NCBI GenBank assembly: GCA_016098155.1
Contig: JAAAJB010000354.1
Location: 5,670 to 36,578, forward strand
Direction: 5' to 3'
DNA from: Actinomortierella ambigua
Lineage: Eukaryota; Mortierellomycota; Mortierellomycetes; Mortierellales; Mortierellaceae
Length of the DNA: 30,909 bases
The translations under genes and the position numbers were made by a program. Shown here piece by piece: positions 8,826 to 19,497 of this stretch; within the stretch, counting starts at the first letter, position 1; the number at the start of each line of letters is the position of its first letter. The notes beneath the pieces were generated by a model. The model was not told the DNA's origin. It saw nothing but the letters and a program-made list of their open reading frames with translations, and made no database searches.

Positions 8826-11800
8826 CTACGAAAGGAACTCCTGTACAAACTCGGTAGTACACGGCAGCAGCCGCTCAGCCATCCCAAGCACAATGCTCAG
8901 ATCCGTTGGTCCAAGATCGAGTTGTTGGAACAGAGCCTGTGCGCTCATTGCCTTGCGCTGCTTGCTGTTGTTGTTGCCGCTGTTGGTGGTGGCCGTGCCT
9001 GGCTTGTGCTGCTGCTGCTGCTGCTGCTCATCCTCTCCGCCTGTACCTGAAGGACTACCCGTAGGGGAGAATATCTCCTCTTGCCCTGCCGAATCTGGTG
9101 ATAATGAATGACCCTCATACCGCGATCCATTTTCACCTTCGCCATTCATCCTTTCTACTCCATCCTTAGCCTCGGTTCTGATACGCTCTGCCAGCTCCAC
9201 CCTAGCATCAGAAAAACCAGAAAGTTGGAGAGAGAGAGAGAGAAAAAAAAGAAAGCGTGTTTAGCTTCTTGATAGACATCATCTCCTCGCTTGGCGAAAA
9301 AAAAGGGATATATAAAGGTTAAAGGCACATAAAACCCACTTACCCTTCCTTGCGCACAAACTTGACAATTACCAGCGCCCGCTTCATGAGTCCGCGTCGC
9401 CATTGGCGGACATAGCCCTCTCGCATCTCAATGGGGAGCGCCACGACACATCGTACGAGATCCTCGATCATCGGCGCGGCTCTCTGGACGGGTTTGACGA
9501 CTTTCAAACCTCGCCACTCTAGACTCGTCCAATTGTTGGCGCGCTTCGAAGTGCTTGACGAGGAGGAGGCCGATGTCCAAAACCCTTGTTGTTGCTGTTG
9601 ATACTGTTGGTGCTGCTGCTGTGGCGACATGGCCACCGCGGCGTCGGAGAATGGCAATGGCGCACTGGCTGGATGATATTGATTAGCACTCCAAGCCTGG
9701 ACCCGTGCTACGGCACGGTCCACTAGATTCTTTGTGTACTCTCTGCGAAAATCTGATCGTCGACTGGCATATCCTGGGAATCCTTCTGTCTGCTCTACGG
9801 TGCATCGCACCGTGTCCACAATCGTCGTTGGGTATCGTGAGCACAGGATATGATGGTAGCGGATGGGTCGCACATATGATCCTCCTCCTCCGAATCCTCC
9901 GCCTGCTTCACCTCCATCCTGCCCGCCACCTCCGCCGCCGCCGTGACCGTTTCGGCCGATACTTGGGGTATAGATACCTTGAAGGTACAAGTCTGGTATG
10001 TATCGGTGTTGTTTCCGGGCATGGCATGATTTTGCTCTCTCCTCTGCCGACAAGAAGAGTGCCAAGGTATTGATCATCTAAAATAGAGGGGGGAAAGGTT
10101 TCACTCGAGAGTCAGGGAACCAAAGACAAAAAAAACACACACACAGAATGAATCTGCGCCTGATCTTACATCTCGCCTCGACCTTTTTCTTTTTCTCAGT
10201 TACATACCATGTTCATAATGGTGATGTTGTTGCCGACAACAACCGTGGAAAGGTGTGTCTGCAGATGCGAAGTAATGGCCTTGTTGATAAAGTCACGACC
10301 AAACACTTGGTCGCCTTCTCTTCCAAGTGCGATATGGCTCACCTGCACCATTTTTTTCAAGACGAAGAAAAAATACGTGTTAATACCACCAACCAAATCG
10401 TAAGCAGATCTTGACTTTTTTTTAAANNNNNNNNNNAAAAAAAAAAAAAAAAAAAAAAAATACCTTTGCCCCCTCGACAGCCATCGCAACAGCATCTATA
10501 GTCATGATATCTTCGACAAATGGGACTAGATGCTCCTCTGCAAAAATATCCAAAGCAATTGCCAGTTTCTATGTACAAGTAAAGAAGGATATCTCGAGGT
10601 TAGATGGTCAGAGTTATATTCGCATGCCATCGTCTTTTGATCAAAATGACCACAGTTGCTTGATAGTTACCATGCTGGATCGAAGTCCGCGTAGGACCTC
10701 GATGAGAATTGGAGCATGGTCGGACATGATTCCAAAAAATGTAGAGAAGTTTTCAAGATACGCCAGTGGCACGACAAAACTGATGACAAACTTTGTTGGC
10801 ATGGCAAGCGTGCCGGTAGTAATGCCCATGGTGGTATTCCCGTATTGTCCTCCATCGGCTGAAGATGGGCTAGCGGTATAGAGGTATGAGAGTGCAAGCA
10901 GCCCTAAGTGTTGAAGCAAGCAACAATAGTAGGGGGGGTGTTACACGAAACTGGTTCCAAGGTCACACGGACGACGATCTCAAAGGGGGTGGGAGATGAG
11001 GGAAAGAGTTTCCTCTCCTCCGCATATTCAGACTCGCTCACCTTCTTCTTGGAGAACAACCATCTTTGGCTCGATTTTCTCAACAGTCCGCATCACTTCG
11101 CCGTTTAAGACCTGCTTTGCAAGCTGTGCAAGTGTACTCTCTTCCGGGCAGCCAACTCGTGGAGTCCAGACCTATGATATTTTTAACAACGTTAGTTAGT
11201 AGGAGATAGAGAGAAAGAGAGAGAGAGAGAAAAAAAAAGGTTTAGCTATTTCTGACTTTTACTCTCCCATGATCCATCCCTGTTTCAACGAGGGTTCTTT
11301 TTACCTGTTCGATCCTGGGACCCATTAAATTAGACCAATACACAGACATGACAGCGAGAAAGAAGCCGTTGTCGGGCAAACAAAATGTCCTGTTCTCTGA
11401 CGCTGTTGGGGTCGTTGGTAGGGAGATGGACTCGAATCCTGGGTTGGGTGCCATGGCGGCTGCGATGATGGAACTTTCCCGGTCCTTGTGTGGAGACACT
11501 GGTGCCGAGACTACCGACAGAGACATTGGTAGTGTCGGTGCGAGGATTGTGAACTTTGCCGCAAGCTGTTGAGCCGATGGTCTCCTCCGTGGTGCTAAAA
11601 AACAAGAAAGGGGAGAGAGGGAGAGGAGAGGGGGAGGGGGAATGAGTTTGATACAGATTCACACCGCATTCACTCTCACACCTTCGATCAACGAGTTCCA
11701 CACTTCTTACCACCACTAGCACTTATTGAGCCCTCTTCGGCTGCAACCGATTGGAGAGCAAGCAGGGCCTTGCGTCCTGCTTCGGCACCCATGGAAGTCA

Positions 11801-12692
11801 CGACTTTGGCCGAGGCCGACTTGTTGGATCCAACACTGGCCTTACCCTGCTGGTGGACCTCTTCGGGCTCCCATAAGTCCCAGATGGTTGCCTGCGTCTT
11901 TTCTTCCTTCGGCGTCACCAAGAATGGTAGGACTGGAAGTCCTTTGTGCTTTGAAAGCGTGGGCGGGTTGGACGATGATGCAGTGACTAGAGCCGTAGTC
12001 GTTGTTGGGAGCTCCAACGCAGCAGCGGGAGTTGTTGTTGTTGTTATTGTTGTTGTCGTGATAGTGGTGGCGGTTGCTGGATTGGTGAAGCTCGAGCCTG
12101 TGACAACCGGTAGTCCACTACTACCACTGCTGCTGCTGCTGCTGCTACTACTACTACCACTACTACTACTGCCGCTGCTGCTGCTGCTGCTCTGTGGGAC
12201 TGGTGTGGCGGGAACGAGGTTGAGCACGGGTGCAGTCGAAGCCGACGACGATGTTGAGGAGGAGGAGGAAGGCAAGTTGGTTGTCATGACTTGCAGCTGA
12301 GCCGTCGCCGCCAGGGCGGTGGCCATCTTTGCCTTTGCCTGTGCCTGTGCCTGGGCCATGGTCCCGGCCGGCAAACTCCTGGGACCACGAAATCGCTTCC
12401 CGACACTGAGTGGATGACCGCTCTTGCCTGGCTCGGTTGTGGCCACGGTGGGGGCCGAGGAGGGGCCGAGAGATGTGTTGGAGGGCGAGCTGGCTGGTCC
12501 GGCAAGGGAGGGAGGGTGGTCAGCGAGGGAGGTGGTCTTTAGAGCAGCAGCGGGGTCGTTGCCAGAGGGTGAGGGTATTGTTGCAGGCAATGAAGAGGAG
12601 GAAGGGGAAGGGGAAGGGGAAGAGGGATGGGTATTGTCTGCAGGTGGAGTGGTAGTGGGCCCTCGAGGGCAGTCATCCCGATGCCCGGACAT
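8826..12692 (-). CDS. C9orf72: C9orf72 homologue (DENN-superfamily protein)
   Basis: Eight exons (12692-11711, 11594-11305, 11171-11042, 10903-10671, 10568-10464, 10342-10208, 10077-9344, 9201-8826) join in frame to about 994 aa. Residues 1-400 are a Ser/Thr/Pro/Ala-rich extension. From about 404 the order of conserved blocks follows vertebrate C9orf72: FLAVMSVYWSNLMGPRIEQVW (longin/uDENN start), LAKQVLNGEVMR, MVVLQEEGLLALSYLY, INKAITSHLQTHLSTVVVG, INTLALFLSAEERAKSCHA, YPTTIVDTVRCTVEQ, and at the C-terminus LDLGPTDLSIVLGMAERLLP. Known: C9orf72 pairs with SMCR8 and WDR41 and acts on small GTPases in autophagy and lysosome signalling. Extra low-complexity inserts (Gly-rich near 660, Gln-rich near 780, Gln/Asn in the tail) separate the blocks. 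All introns are GT-AG. A 10-base N gap lies in intron 5, and exon 6 begins GTGAGC directly after its CAG acceptor. The length and placement of the N-terminal extension are the least sure parts. Confidence 0.85.
10427..10460. other. Assembly gap (10 N) beside a 24-base poly-A run
   Basis: Ten N followed by 24 A on the + strand. It lies wholly within intron 5 (10343-10463) of the C9orf72-like gene, four bases from its 5' splice site, so the coding sequence is not interrupted. Its true length is unknown. Confidence 0.95.
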
Positions 12693-13917
12693 GCATGCAT
12701 GAATGTGGTGATTCTACTATCCCCTTCTTTGCTGCAGCGATGGTTGATGAATAATGAGTGTAAATGACTGACTGAACTGACTGACTGACTGACTTGCGGT
12801 GAATGTGAGTTGAGTGAGAAACAAGCTCGTCATTCATATAACGCGCGGTTTTTGTCACAAAAGGCGGCGCAACCAACCAAACCAACCTTCACGTTTCATT
12901 CGGTACAAAGCCACCCACCTCCAATCCACTCCAAATATCCAATCCTCCTCTTTTTGGTAAGAGTAGGGCCACAGGCACACCAAACACAAAAAAAAAGACG
13001 CGACTCTAGTATGTATGTAGGTAGGTGGATAGCTGGCAGATATAGAACAAACTTGAAAGAGAAGAAAAAAAAAACTACGCGTACAACATCATCAGCATCA
13101 TCCTCAACACTACACGAGACTGCTTGGTCCACGCATGACGTTATTGCCTCAATGAAGACACAAAAAAAAGCCCACTCTCGCCGCCGTCAACATAACCATT
13201 ACAACCTACACGACCTATACCTAAAAATACCAGCAGACTACGCGGGTGCCCTGTGCACACGACACGGAGAACAGCAGTAGGATCCAACGCTCGTCCTTTA
13301 GGCACCAATCACCTTGCTAGCGCGTACGCGCCGGACGCGATTTCATCTTGACAATAACAACTACAGCCTTGTCCCCGAAGAAAAAAAGAAGAGGAACATT
13401 TTTAGCACTCGACAGTAAGAGCAAACAACTGGTAGGACACACTGTTTTCTACCCGTAGCTATGGGTGCGGCGTCTATGCCTATGCAACAGCAGTCGAGGT
13501 GACACCTACCACCTCTCTTCCCCCCCCTCTTTCTTTCCCAGCCTGGTAAAAAGAAGAAACAAAGAGTCGACGCACCATAATCGTCCAAAAAAAGAAAGAA
13601 CAGCCTGTCCAGATGACCCTACTGATCCACGAACCATACTCTTTCCCAAGTTGCGTCTGTAGTTTGTCAAACTACCTTCTCTCGAGCTACTTTACTCCTT
13701 CTCTGGGACTACCTCCCTTCTCTCGCGTTACCCTCTCCCTTCTCTCGATCCATCTCAACTCCCCCTCCTCCGGAGATGAATAAAAGGTGTCGTTCGCGAT
13801 GCAAATTTTTTTTTTTGTTCTTCACTCTCAACTTCTTCACAACAACTACTACTACAACAATAACAACAATCCAAACGCGTTTCTCTCCTCTTTTACACTC
13901 CCTCTACACGTCCAATC
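12693..13917. promoter_or_regulatory. Divergent intergenic region, C9orf72-like and ML-1 genes
   Basis: This 1.2 kb stretch separates two start codons facing away from each other. It contains an imperfect GACT tetranucleotide array (about 12765-12795), a perfect 12-bp palindrome GCGCGTACGCGC (13320-13331), and a CT-rich block (13670-13765) followed by an AATAAAAGG element (about 13778-13786) roughly 140 bp before the ML-1 ATG. Several frames are open, but they start with non-ATG codons and show no family similarity, so no gene is called. Confidence 0.4.
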
Positions 13918-14706
13918 ATGAAGATCATCGCATCCATTGCTCTGACGATGCTCGTGGCGCTCATCGCCTCCGCTGCTCCCGCCCGTACTTCCACCGACCC
14001 CGCCGGCTCCGCCCCTACTCCTACCGACCCCGCCGGCTCCTCCTCTGCTCCCGCGGGTTGTTCTGTATGTACTTTAAAGCAATCGTATAATTAAGATGGC
14101 ACAAACACCATCTATCCATCACCACCACCACCCACCAACTAGTTTTATTCTTCACTCCTTTCAATAGGGTATCGTGTTTAGCAAGGTCCGCTACCACCCT
14201 AGCCGATGGGTCAACAATGATGACTTTGACATCATCTACACTGGCAAAGTGACGCGCAAGGTCGACAAGGACGTTAACGTGTACACTACCTTTTACGACA
14301 AGCGTAAGTAGCTGAACGAGCCAACAAAAGAAGAAGCAAAGCAGAAATCACATTTTTAAGCATATGTATAGGTAGCCATACTCAAAACTCCATCCTCTCA
14401 ATCCTAATCCTGACCCTAACCTTCTTGATTCTCACCCTCCTTGGTATCCCTCATCTAGATAAGAAAAAGATCCACGAGAATATCGCCAACTGGTGCAAAA
14501 CTCTGGAGAACAGTGATGGCGAATGCCCCATGTCTAGCGGTGACAAATTCAACATTACTTTCCCATACTTCTTTGACGTCGACAACGTACATGACTATAT
14601 CACCATTGAGACGAAGGCTGTGGGCAGATCGAATGCCTGCTATGTTTACCATGAAGGTAAAGTCGATGTCGACGAGGATGATGCCGCTAGAAGCGCCGCA
14701 CCGTAG
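13918..14706 (+). CDS. Secreted ML-domain (NPC2-like lipid-binding) protein, copy 1
   Basis: Three exons (13918-14064, 14168-14303, 14459-14706) give about 176 aa. A signal peptide (MKIIASIALTMLVALIASAA) is followed by a Pro/Thr/Ser linker in which TDPAGS occurs twice, then a beta-rich domain of about 125 residues. The motifs NWCKTLENSDGECPMSSGDK and, near the end, IETKAVGRSNACY match the ML / phosphatidylglycerol-phosphatidylinositol transfer pattern of Cys-x-Cys-Pro followed by a C-terminal Cys strand. Known: ML proteins are small secreted or lysosomal/vacuolar sterol and lipid binders. The tail after the domain is acidic (VDVDEDDAARSAAP). The gene stands 216 bp before a paralogue with the same exon 2 length (136 bases) and the same phases. 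Assignment rests on pattern, so the lipid ligand is unknown. Confidence 0.72.
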
Positions 14707-14846
14707 TTTTTTTTTTCTCTAAAAAAACAATAACGACGACAACAGCAAAGAACAACAACGAAGTAGGCTAGGATATCAATGCGCAGAATAAGAATAGCTC
14801 CCCTCCTTCACTTACGATGATAACTGCCCCCCCCCCCTTTTTTTTT

Positions 14847-14854
14847 TATAAATA
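14847..14854 (+). promoter_or_regulatory. TATA-box-like element of ML-2
   Basis: TATAAATA follows a poly-T run 69 bp before the ML-2 ATG, the right place and sense for a core promoter with a short 5' UTR. A C-run then T-run (about 14827-14847) lies just upstream. Confidence 0.5.
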
Positions 14855-14922
14855 AGCTGGAGTATCGACCTCTGTTTGTTTCCTTCTCCATTCCCCATTT
14901 CTTCCTCCCACCTCTCCCCACC

Positions 14923-15632
14923 ATGAAATTCCTTGTTCCCACTATCCTCGCTAGCCTTGCAACTACTGCCTTGGCCTCACTTTGCACCCCAATCCCTGCG
15001 GAGGATGTGAGTGAAAGAGAAAAAAAAAATGCTAACGGTACCATGGTTGCGACTACCACCCCGCGCACATGTCTTACCCCACTAAAACTCGACCTTTTCT
15101 TTTTATTCTAATTGGCAATGATGTGCGACTTGTGTCCCCTTAGGGAGTGACATTTGACATTATCCATTATGTTCCTCCAGAGTTTACATCTGGACAAGAG
15201 TTTTACGTGTTTTTTTATGGTCAGGTGTGGCGGACCATTGACCGCGATGTCGTCTTTCGAACCTATTTTTATGACAGTGGTAAGAGGAAGAAGAAGAAGA
15301 AGAAGAAGACGAGGAAGTAGAGCTATTGTATGGGTATAAACTAGTGTGTACTCGACTCACACACATCTCTCTACTTCAACAACAAAACGCTTGCACCTGT
15401 GTGTGCTTTTATAGGCCACAACCTTCTTCACAGCGATGAAGCAAACTGGTGTGCCATCCTGGAGGCTCACAAGGGGACGTGCCCAATGAAACGGGAAGAT
15501 GGGTTCAAGATCGGTGTCCCGCATAAGTTCACCGCGGATGTCGACGGCGAGATCACTGTCGAGACTGAAGTCGTGGACGGCCAAAACGCCTGTCTTGCTG
15601 TCAGCACGGGCACGATGAGAGTGGTCCAGTGA
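14923..15632 (+). CDS. Secreted ML-domain (NPC2-like lipid-binding) protein, copy 2
   Basis: Three exons (14923-15006, 15144-15279, 15415-15632) give about 145 aa. A signal peptide (MKFLVPTILASLATTALA) runs straight into a short Cys-containing stretch, without the Pro/Thr linker of copy 1. The domain keeps the same landmarks: GVTFDIIHYVPPEF, a TYFYDSGHN turn, EANWCAILEAHKGTCPMK, and ITVETEVVDGQNACLA. Introns fall at the same places as in copy 1 (phase 0, then phase 1, with exon 2 again 136 bases), which shows that the pair arose by tandem duplication. Sequence between copies has drifted strongly, so the event is not recent or the copies evolve fast. Expected to be secreted or vacuolar and to bind a lipid; ligand unknown. 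Confidence 0.72.
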
Positions 15633-16396
15633 AGACAGTCGTAACGTATACGGCTCTTTGAGGTGGTAGTAGGATGAACGCGTGATGCAGCATCTTTTAC
15701 TTGAATTAAAGGCAATTGTTCGTGGATGAAGGAAGAAGGAGAAGGAGAAGAAGAAGAACAAGAAGAAGAAAAGCCGTAGGTTACCTGTCTAGGGCAGTGG
15801 CACAGTGTGGTTGTGCTCATTTCATTCAGCGCGCAACACAAAACCCTGTTCCTTCTTGTAACACTGCTGAGGATGGGATATACACTCTGTTCCATGTAGT
15901 CTACATGCAGTACTACCACTGCCGTAGACTACAACAGCGGCAGTGCAGGCAAGTGGTGGGGGGGGGGCTCAGCTTGCAAACCTTGTCTATCCTGTATCTG
16001 TGTGTGTGTCTATCTGTCTATCTCCCCAGATCATGTAAATTTCCAAATTGGAGTGTTGTTGGTGGCTTTGAATGGGCTACGGAGCAATCGTGTGGTGGGG
16101 GAGGTGTCCATACTTGAGTGTCCTTTTTCTTCACACACACACACACGCACACAGACACGCATACCCTCCCCATTCATTCCATCCTCATTCCCCCGACTGT
16201 CCACACCTCCATCCCCCCCCCTTCTTCCCACATTCCTCTCCTCCGTGTCTCTTCCTACCCCGGTCCCGGTAGCAAACCCCTCCTTCTCCCTTTGCTGTTC
16301 GGTGTGTTGTATCCTTTTTTTTCCCACCCCACTCCACCACCCCACCCCTGCGCTTGCTAGTGCCTCGTCCTCGTCCTCGACCTTCCCCATTACATT
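15633..16396. promoter_or_regulatory. Intergenic region upstream of LETM1-like gene
   Basis: This stretch of 764 bp holds the ML-2 3' UTR (A-rich block 15730-15775) and the LETM1 promoter. A cluster of inverted repeats is at 15893-15945. A C-rich/CT-rich block with CA repeats (16130-16150, CACA) and pyrimidine tracts (16160-16370) leads to the start codon. No gene is seen. Confidence 0.45.
15893..15945. repeat. Interleaved inverted repeats
   Basis: CATGTAG (15893-15899) and CTACATG (15901-15907) form a 7-bp inverted repeat around one T. The core GTAGTCTAC (15896-15904) is also the reverse complement of GTAGACTAC at 15924-15932. CACTGCCG (15917-15924) pairs with CGGCAGTG (15938-15945). The arms interleave, so the two long-range pairings would form a pseudoknot-like fold or two exclusive hairpins if transcribed; at DNA level they could be paired binding sites. 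Confidence 0.6.
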
Positions 16397-19300
16397 ATGT
16401 ACCATACAACTCTCCGGCCTTCATCAGCGCAGGTAGGCCTGCTGGCTGCCCGTGCCAGCACCACTGGATCTGGTAGGTTCTCCTCCCATAACCGCCTCCC
16501 TATTCTTTGATAGATGACTGATGATCACTGAATCATTTTCTAACCCTCTTTTTTTTTTTCCTCTCGATCATATTGTCTCAAAAGTGATGCGCGTGAGTGT
16601 GACAACACCCTACTACCGTCGGGTCAACGTCCAGCTGGTGCACATGAACAACCCGCGAACGCTGTCGACGATCCAGCACCGATCCTCTCCTCTCGCCCGC
16701 CTTCCCTCCCACCTCCGCATGCTCCGTGATCAACCACCACCTGTTCACCCGGCCATCAAACCCCAGCCTGCCGCCATCGAAAAGGAGACGCTTGCCTCTC
16801 GCGCCGCCGATCTGGCCAAGGCCAAGGCCGCAAAGGAGGCCAGCGAGGCAGCGAGCGGGATCGCCGGCGAGGGAGCGGTCGTGACACCCAAGAAGCCGCT
16901 GTGGGACCGGATCAAGGCTGAATTGGTCCATTACTGGCATGGTACCAAGCTGCTCGGCAAGGAGATCAAGATCTCGACCAAGCTGGCGGTGCAGTTGCTC
17001 CAGGGTGACAAGCTGACTCGTCGTGAACAGCGTCAGGTAAGGAGAGAAAAGAGAGGAGATGTGCTGCGTGCGTACGTGTGTGTGTGTCTGTGTGTGCAGG
17101 GGCAGTTACCCTGCCGGAGCCGGAGAAAAGAAAGGATTAGATAAGATGTTGTTGTGTCCGAGGGTCCTTTTTGGAAATGTGAGACACCCCCTTGTCCCCC
17201 CTACCCATTTACCGCTGGGAATTTTCATGATATGAAAGACACCATCCATTTCATTCCACAGTCAAATAGACTCGGATCGAATCGGCCCGTTGTTTTTTCT
17301 TTTTTGTCATGTTGTTATGATACCCAACCCAACAACCATTTGTTGTTGGGCACCATGTTATTATGTTATTTTTGGATAGCACCAGACTATGACAATGCCA
17401 CTGCACGCGCAACAACAGAGTAGTTGAAAAACTGAATGGACCAATGTGTAACTCATTCCCTCTCTCTATCTACCACCCAATCTCTCTCCCTCCCTCCCCT
17501 CCCCTCCCTTAACTACCTCATGATCATAATAGCTGCGACGCACGACAGGAGACCTGATGCGACTGGTCCCATTCTCAGTGTTTATCATTGTGCCGTTCAT
17601 GGAGTTCCTGTTGCCTGTGGCACTCAAGCTGTTCCCCAACATGCTGCCATCGACCTTTGAGGACAAGTTTGCAGAGGAGGAAAAGAAGCGCAAGCTGCTC
17701 AAGATGCGTCTAGAGATGGCAAAGTTCTTGCAGGAGACGATCGAAGAGTCGGGCATCCCGGGTCTGGACCGGGCCGAGGCCGTCAAGGAGTACGGCGACT
17801 TTTTCCGCAAGGTGCGCACGACGGGCGAGCAGGCCTCGACGGAGGAGATGTTGCGCGTCGCACGACTGTTCCACGACGAGCTGACGCTGGACAACCTGTC
17901 TCGCCCGCAGCTGGTGTCCATGTGTCGGTACATGAGCATCAACGCGTTTGGCACGGACAACTTTTTGCGTTTCCAGATCCGAAACAAGATGAACTCGATC
18001 AAGCGTGACGACCGTCTCATTGCGGCCGAGGGCGTAGACTCGCTCACGACCCGTGAACTTCAGGCCGCCTGCCAGGCCCGTGGCATCCGCACCGGAGGTG
18101 TCTCACCGGCCCGTCTGCGCTCGGAGCTGGAACAGTGGCTGGAACTCAATCTGAAGCACAACATCCCTTCGTCGCTCTTGATCCTGTCCCGCGCCTTTAT
18201 GTTTGCCGACGGCAAGGAGCAGACCACGCCCGTCGAGGCTCTCCAGGCCACCCTGTCGTCCCTGCCTGATTCGCTGCTGACAGAGACCGAGCTCCACGTG
18301 TCTGAACTCGAGGGTGCTGCCACGCCTCAACAGAAGCTCGAGGTCTTGGAGCAGCAGGAGGAGCTCATTGCCGATGAAAAGGCTCAGGAGGAGCGTGAGG
18401 AGAAGGCCCGCAAGGCTCGCAAGGAAGAAGAAAAGGCCGCCAAGGAGGCCAAGGAAGCCAAGGCCAAGGCCGAGGCCGAGGCCGAGGAGAAGGAGCGTCT
18501 GCGTCAGTTGGCTGAGCCGACTCTGGCCGTTGGCGAAAAAGAGGCCACCCCTGCTGCTGTTGCTGGTGCTGGTGCTGCTGTTGCTGCCGATGCTGCTGCT
18601 GCCGCTGCTACATCGACTGCTGCTGCCGATAAACCTTCCAAGACCGCTGCTACTCCTACGCCAGCGGCCAAGGCCGAGCCAGTGGATGACTTTTCTTCCA
18701 AGAAGGCAACCAAGACGACACTCGGCGAGGCGGTGCAGGCTGGCAAGTCGACGATTCTGACGGATGCTGCGACGAGCAAGATTCGCGAGGCCCGTGAGAA
18801 GCATGGCGTGGATACAGAGCTGATGTCGGATGAGCAAGCAGCCGCACACGCGGGTCAGGTGCCCGAAGAGCTGTCGCGGTTGGTGGACAGCAAGGCAGTG
18901 GCCGATGCCTTATTGGTCGACAAGGAAGAGGAGGAGGACAAGGCACGCATGACGGAGCAGCAGTTGCTCGAGCTGCGCGAGGCGCTGAGCGTGATGTCGT
19001 CGCGATCGGCAGTGTTGGAGGAGCGTGAGGAGCTGGAGGAGCTGAAGGAGGACCGTATGGAGTACAAGGAGGACATTGAGGAGCTTGCGCAGGTGAAGCG
19101 TCAGGAGCACAAGGTGACGCGTCGTCTGGGCGCTCGTCTGGAGAAGATGATTGCCAAGCTGGACAAGGAGTTGGAGGCGTACGACCAGGATGTGGGCAAC
19201 AAGCTGCATACGCTGCAGCCCAACGAGCGTGGCGAGCTGACGGTGGCCGATATCGAGGCCGCGCTCAAGGTGATCAAGCACACGCCCGATGCGGAGAACA

Positions 19301-19497
19301 TTAAGCATATTGTCAAGAAGCTGGATGTGGATGGAGACGGCCTGGTCTTGCTGAGCCACATTGTCGAGTTGGCGGATGCTGTCGAGGACGAGGAAGGCAC
19401 GGGCGTGTTGGTCGAGGGCAAGCCGCGCCCCCACGACGCCAAGGCGCCCGTGGAGGAGAAGAAGCTGAAGAAGGAGGACATTGTCAAGGATGACTAG
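16397..19497 (+). CDS. LETM1: LETM1/Mdm38 mitochondrial inner-membrane protein
   Basis: Three exons (16397-16472, 16585-17036, 17533-19497) give about 830 aa. The basic, Ser/Thr-rich N-terminus fits a mitochondrial presequence. The LETM1 core is unmistakable: VHYWHGTKLLGKEIKISTKL, LTRREQRQLRRTTGDLMRLV spanning the second splice, the single membrane segment FSVFIIVPFMEFLLPVALKL (190-209), FPNMLPSTFEDKF, then the ribosome-binding-like domain with LSRPQLVSMCRYM and SLTTRELQAACQARGI. Known: LETM1/Mdm38 supports K+/H+ (or Ca2+/H+) exchange and ties ribosomes to the inner membrane. After about 440 come long coiled coils (Glu/Lys/Ala) broken by an Ala-rich linker, and near 774-785 an EF-hand-like loop DVDGDGLVLLSH lacking the usual final Glu. 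Intron 2 is 496 nt, the longest here. The alternative start Met at 16587 would shorten the presequence by 26 residues. Confidence 0.92.
17328..17350 (+). repeat. Perfect 8-bp hairpin in LETM1 intron 2
   Basis: CCCAACAA (17328-17335) and TTGTTGGG (17343-17350) pair around a 7-base loop. It lies inside the long second intron of the LETM1 gene. No snoRNA boxes in suitable spacing were found around it. Confidence 0.55.

Noticed and set aside
10922..11041. Possible extra exon in the C9orf72-like gene encoding EIVVRVTLEP
   Set aside because: It needs a poor GTCTGA donor or a frameshift. The single GTGAGC-to-TTAG intron 10904-11041 is in phase and gives LQEEGLLALSYLY, which fits the C9orf72 pattern better.
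12810..13280. 156-codon plus-strand frame in the divergent spacer
   Set aside because: Starts with TTG, low-complexity basic sequence, no similarity; several frames are open there.
13361..13588. Cys-rich minus-strand frame of 75 codons
   Set aside because: No domain, other frames also open, and no transcript context.
16521..16584. Upstream reading of LETM1 exon 2 through the intron to 16521
   Set aside because: The region is pyrimidine-rich with a good AG acceptor at 16583-16584, and the spliced N-terminus is open and presequence-like.
17200..17450. Intronic C/D-box snoRNA in LETM1 intron 2
   Set aside because: An ATGATAT-like C box and a CTGA D box exist but are about 200 bases apart with no pairing ends.
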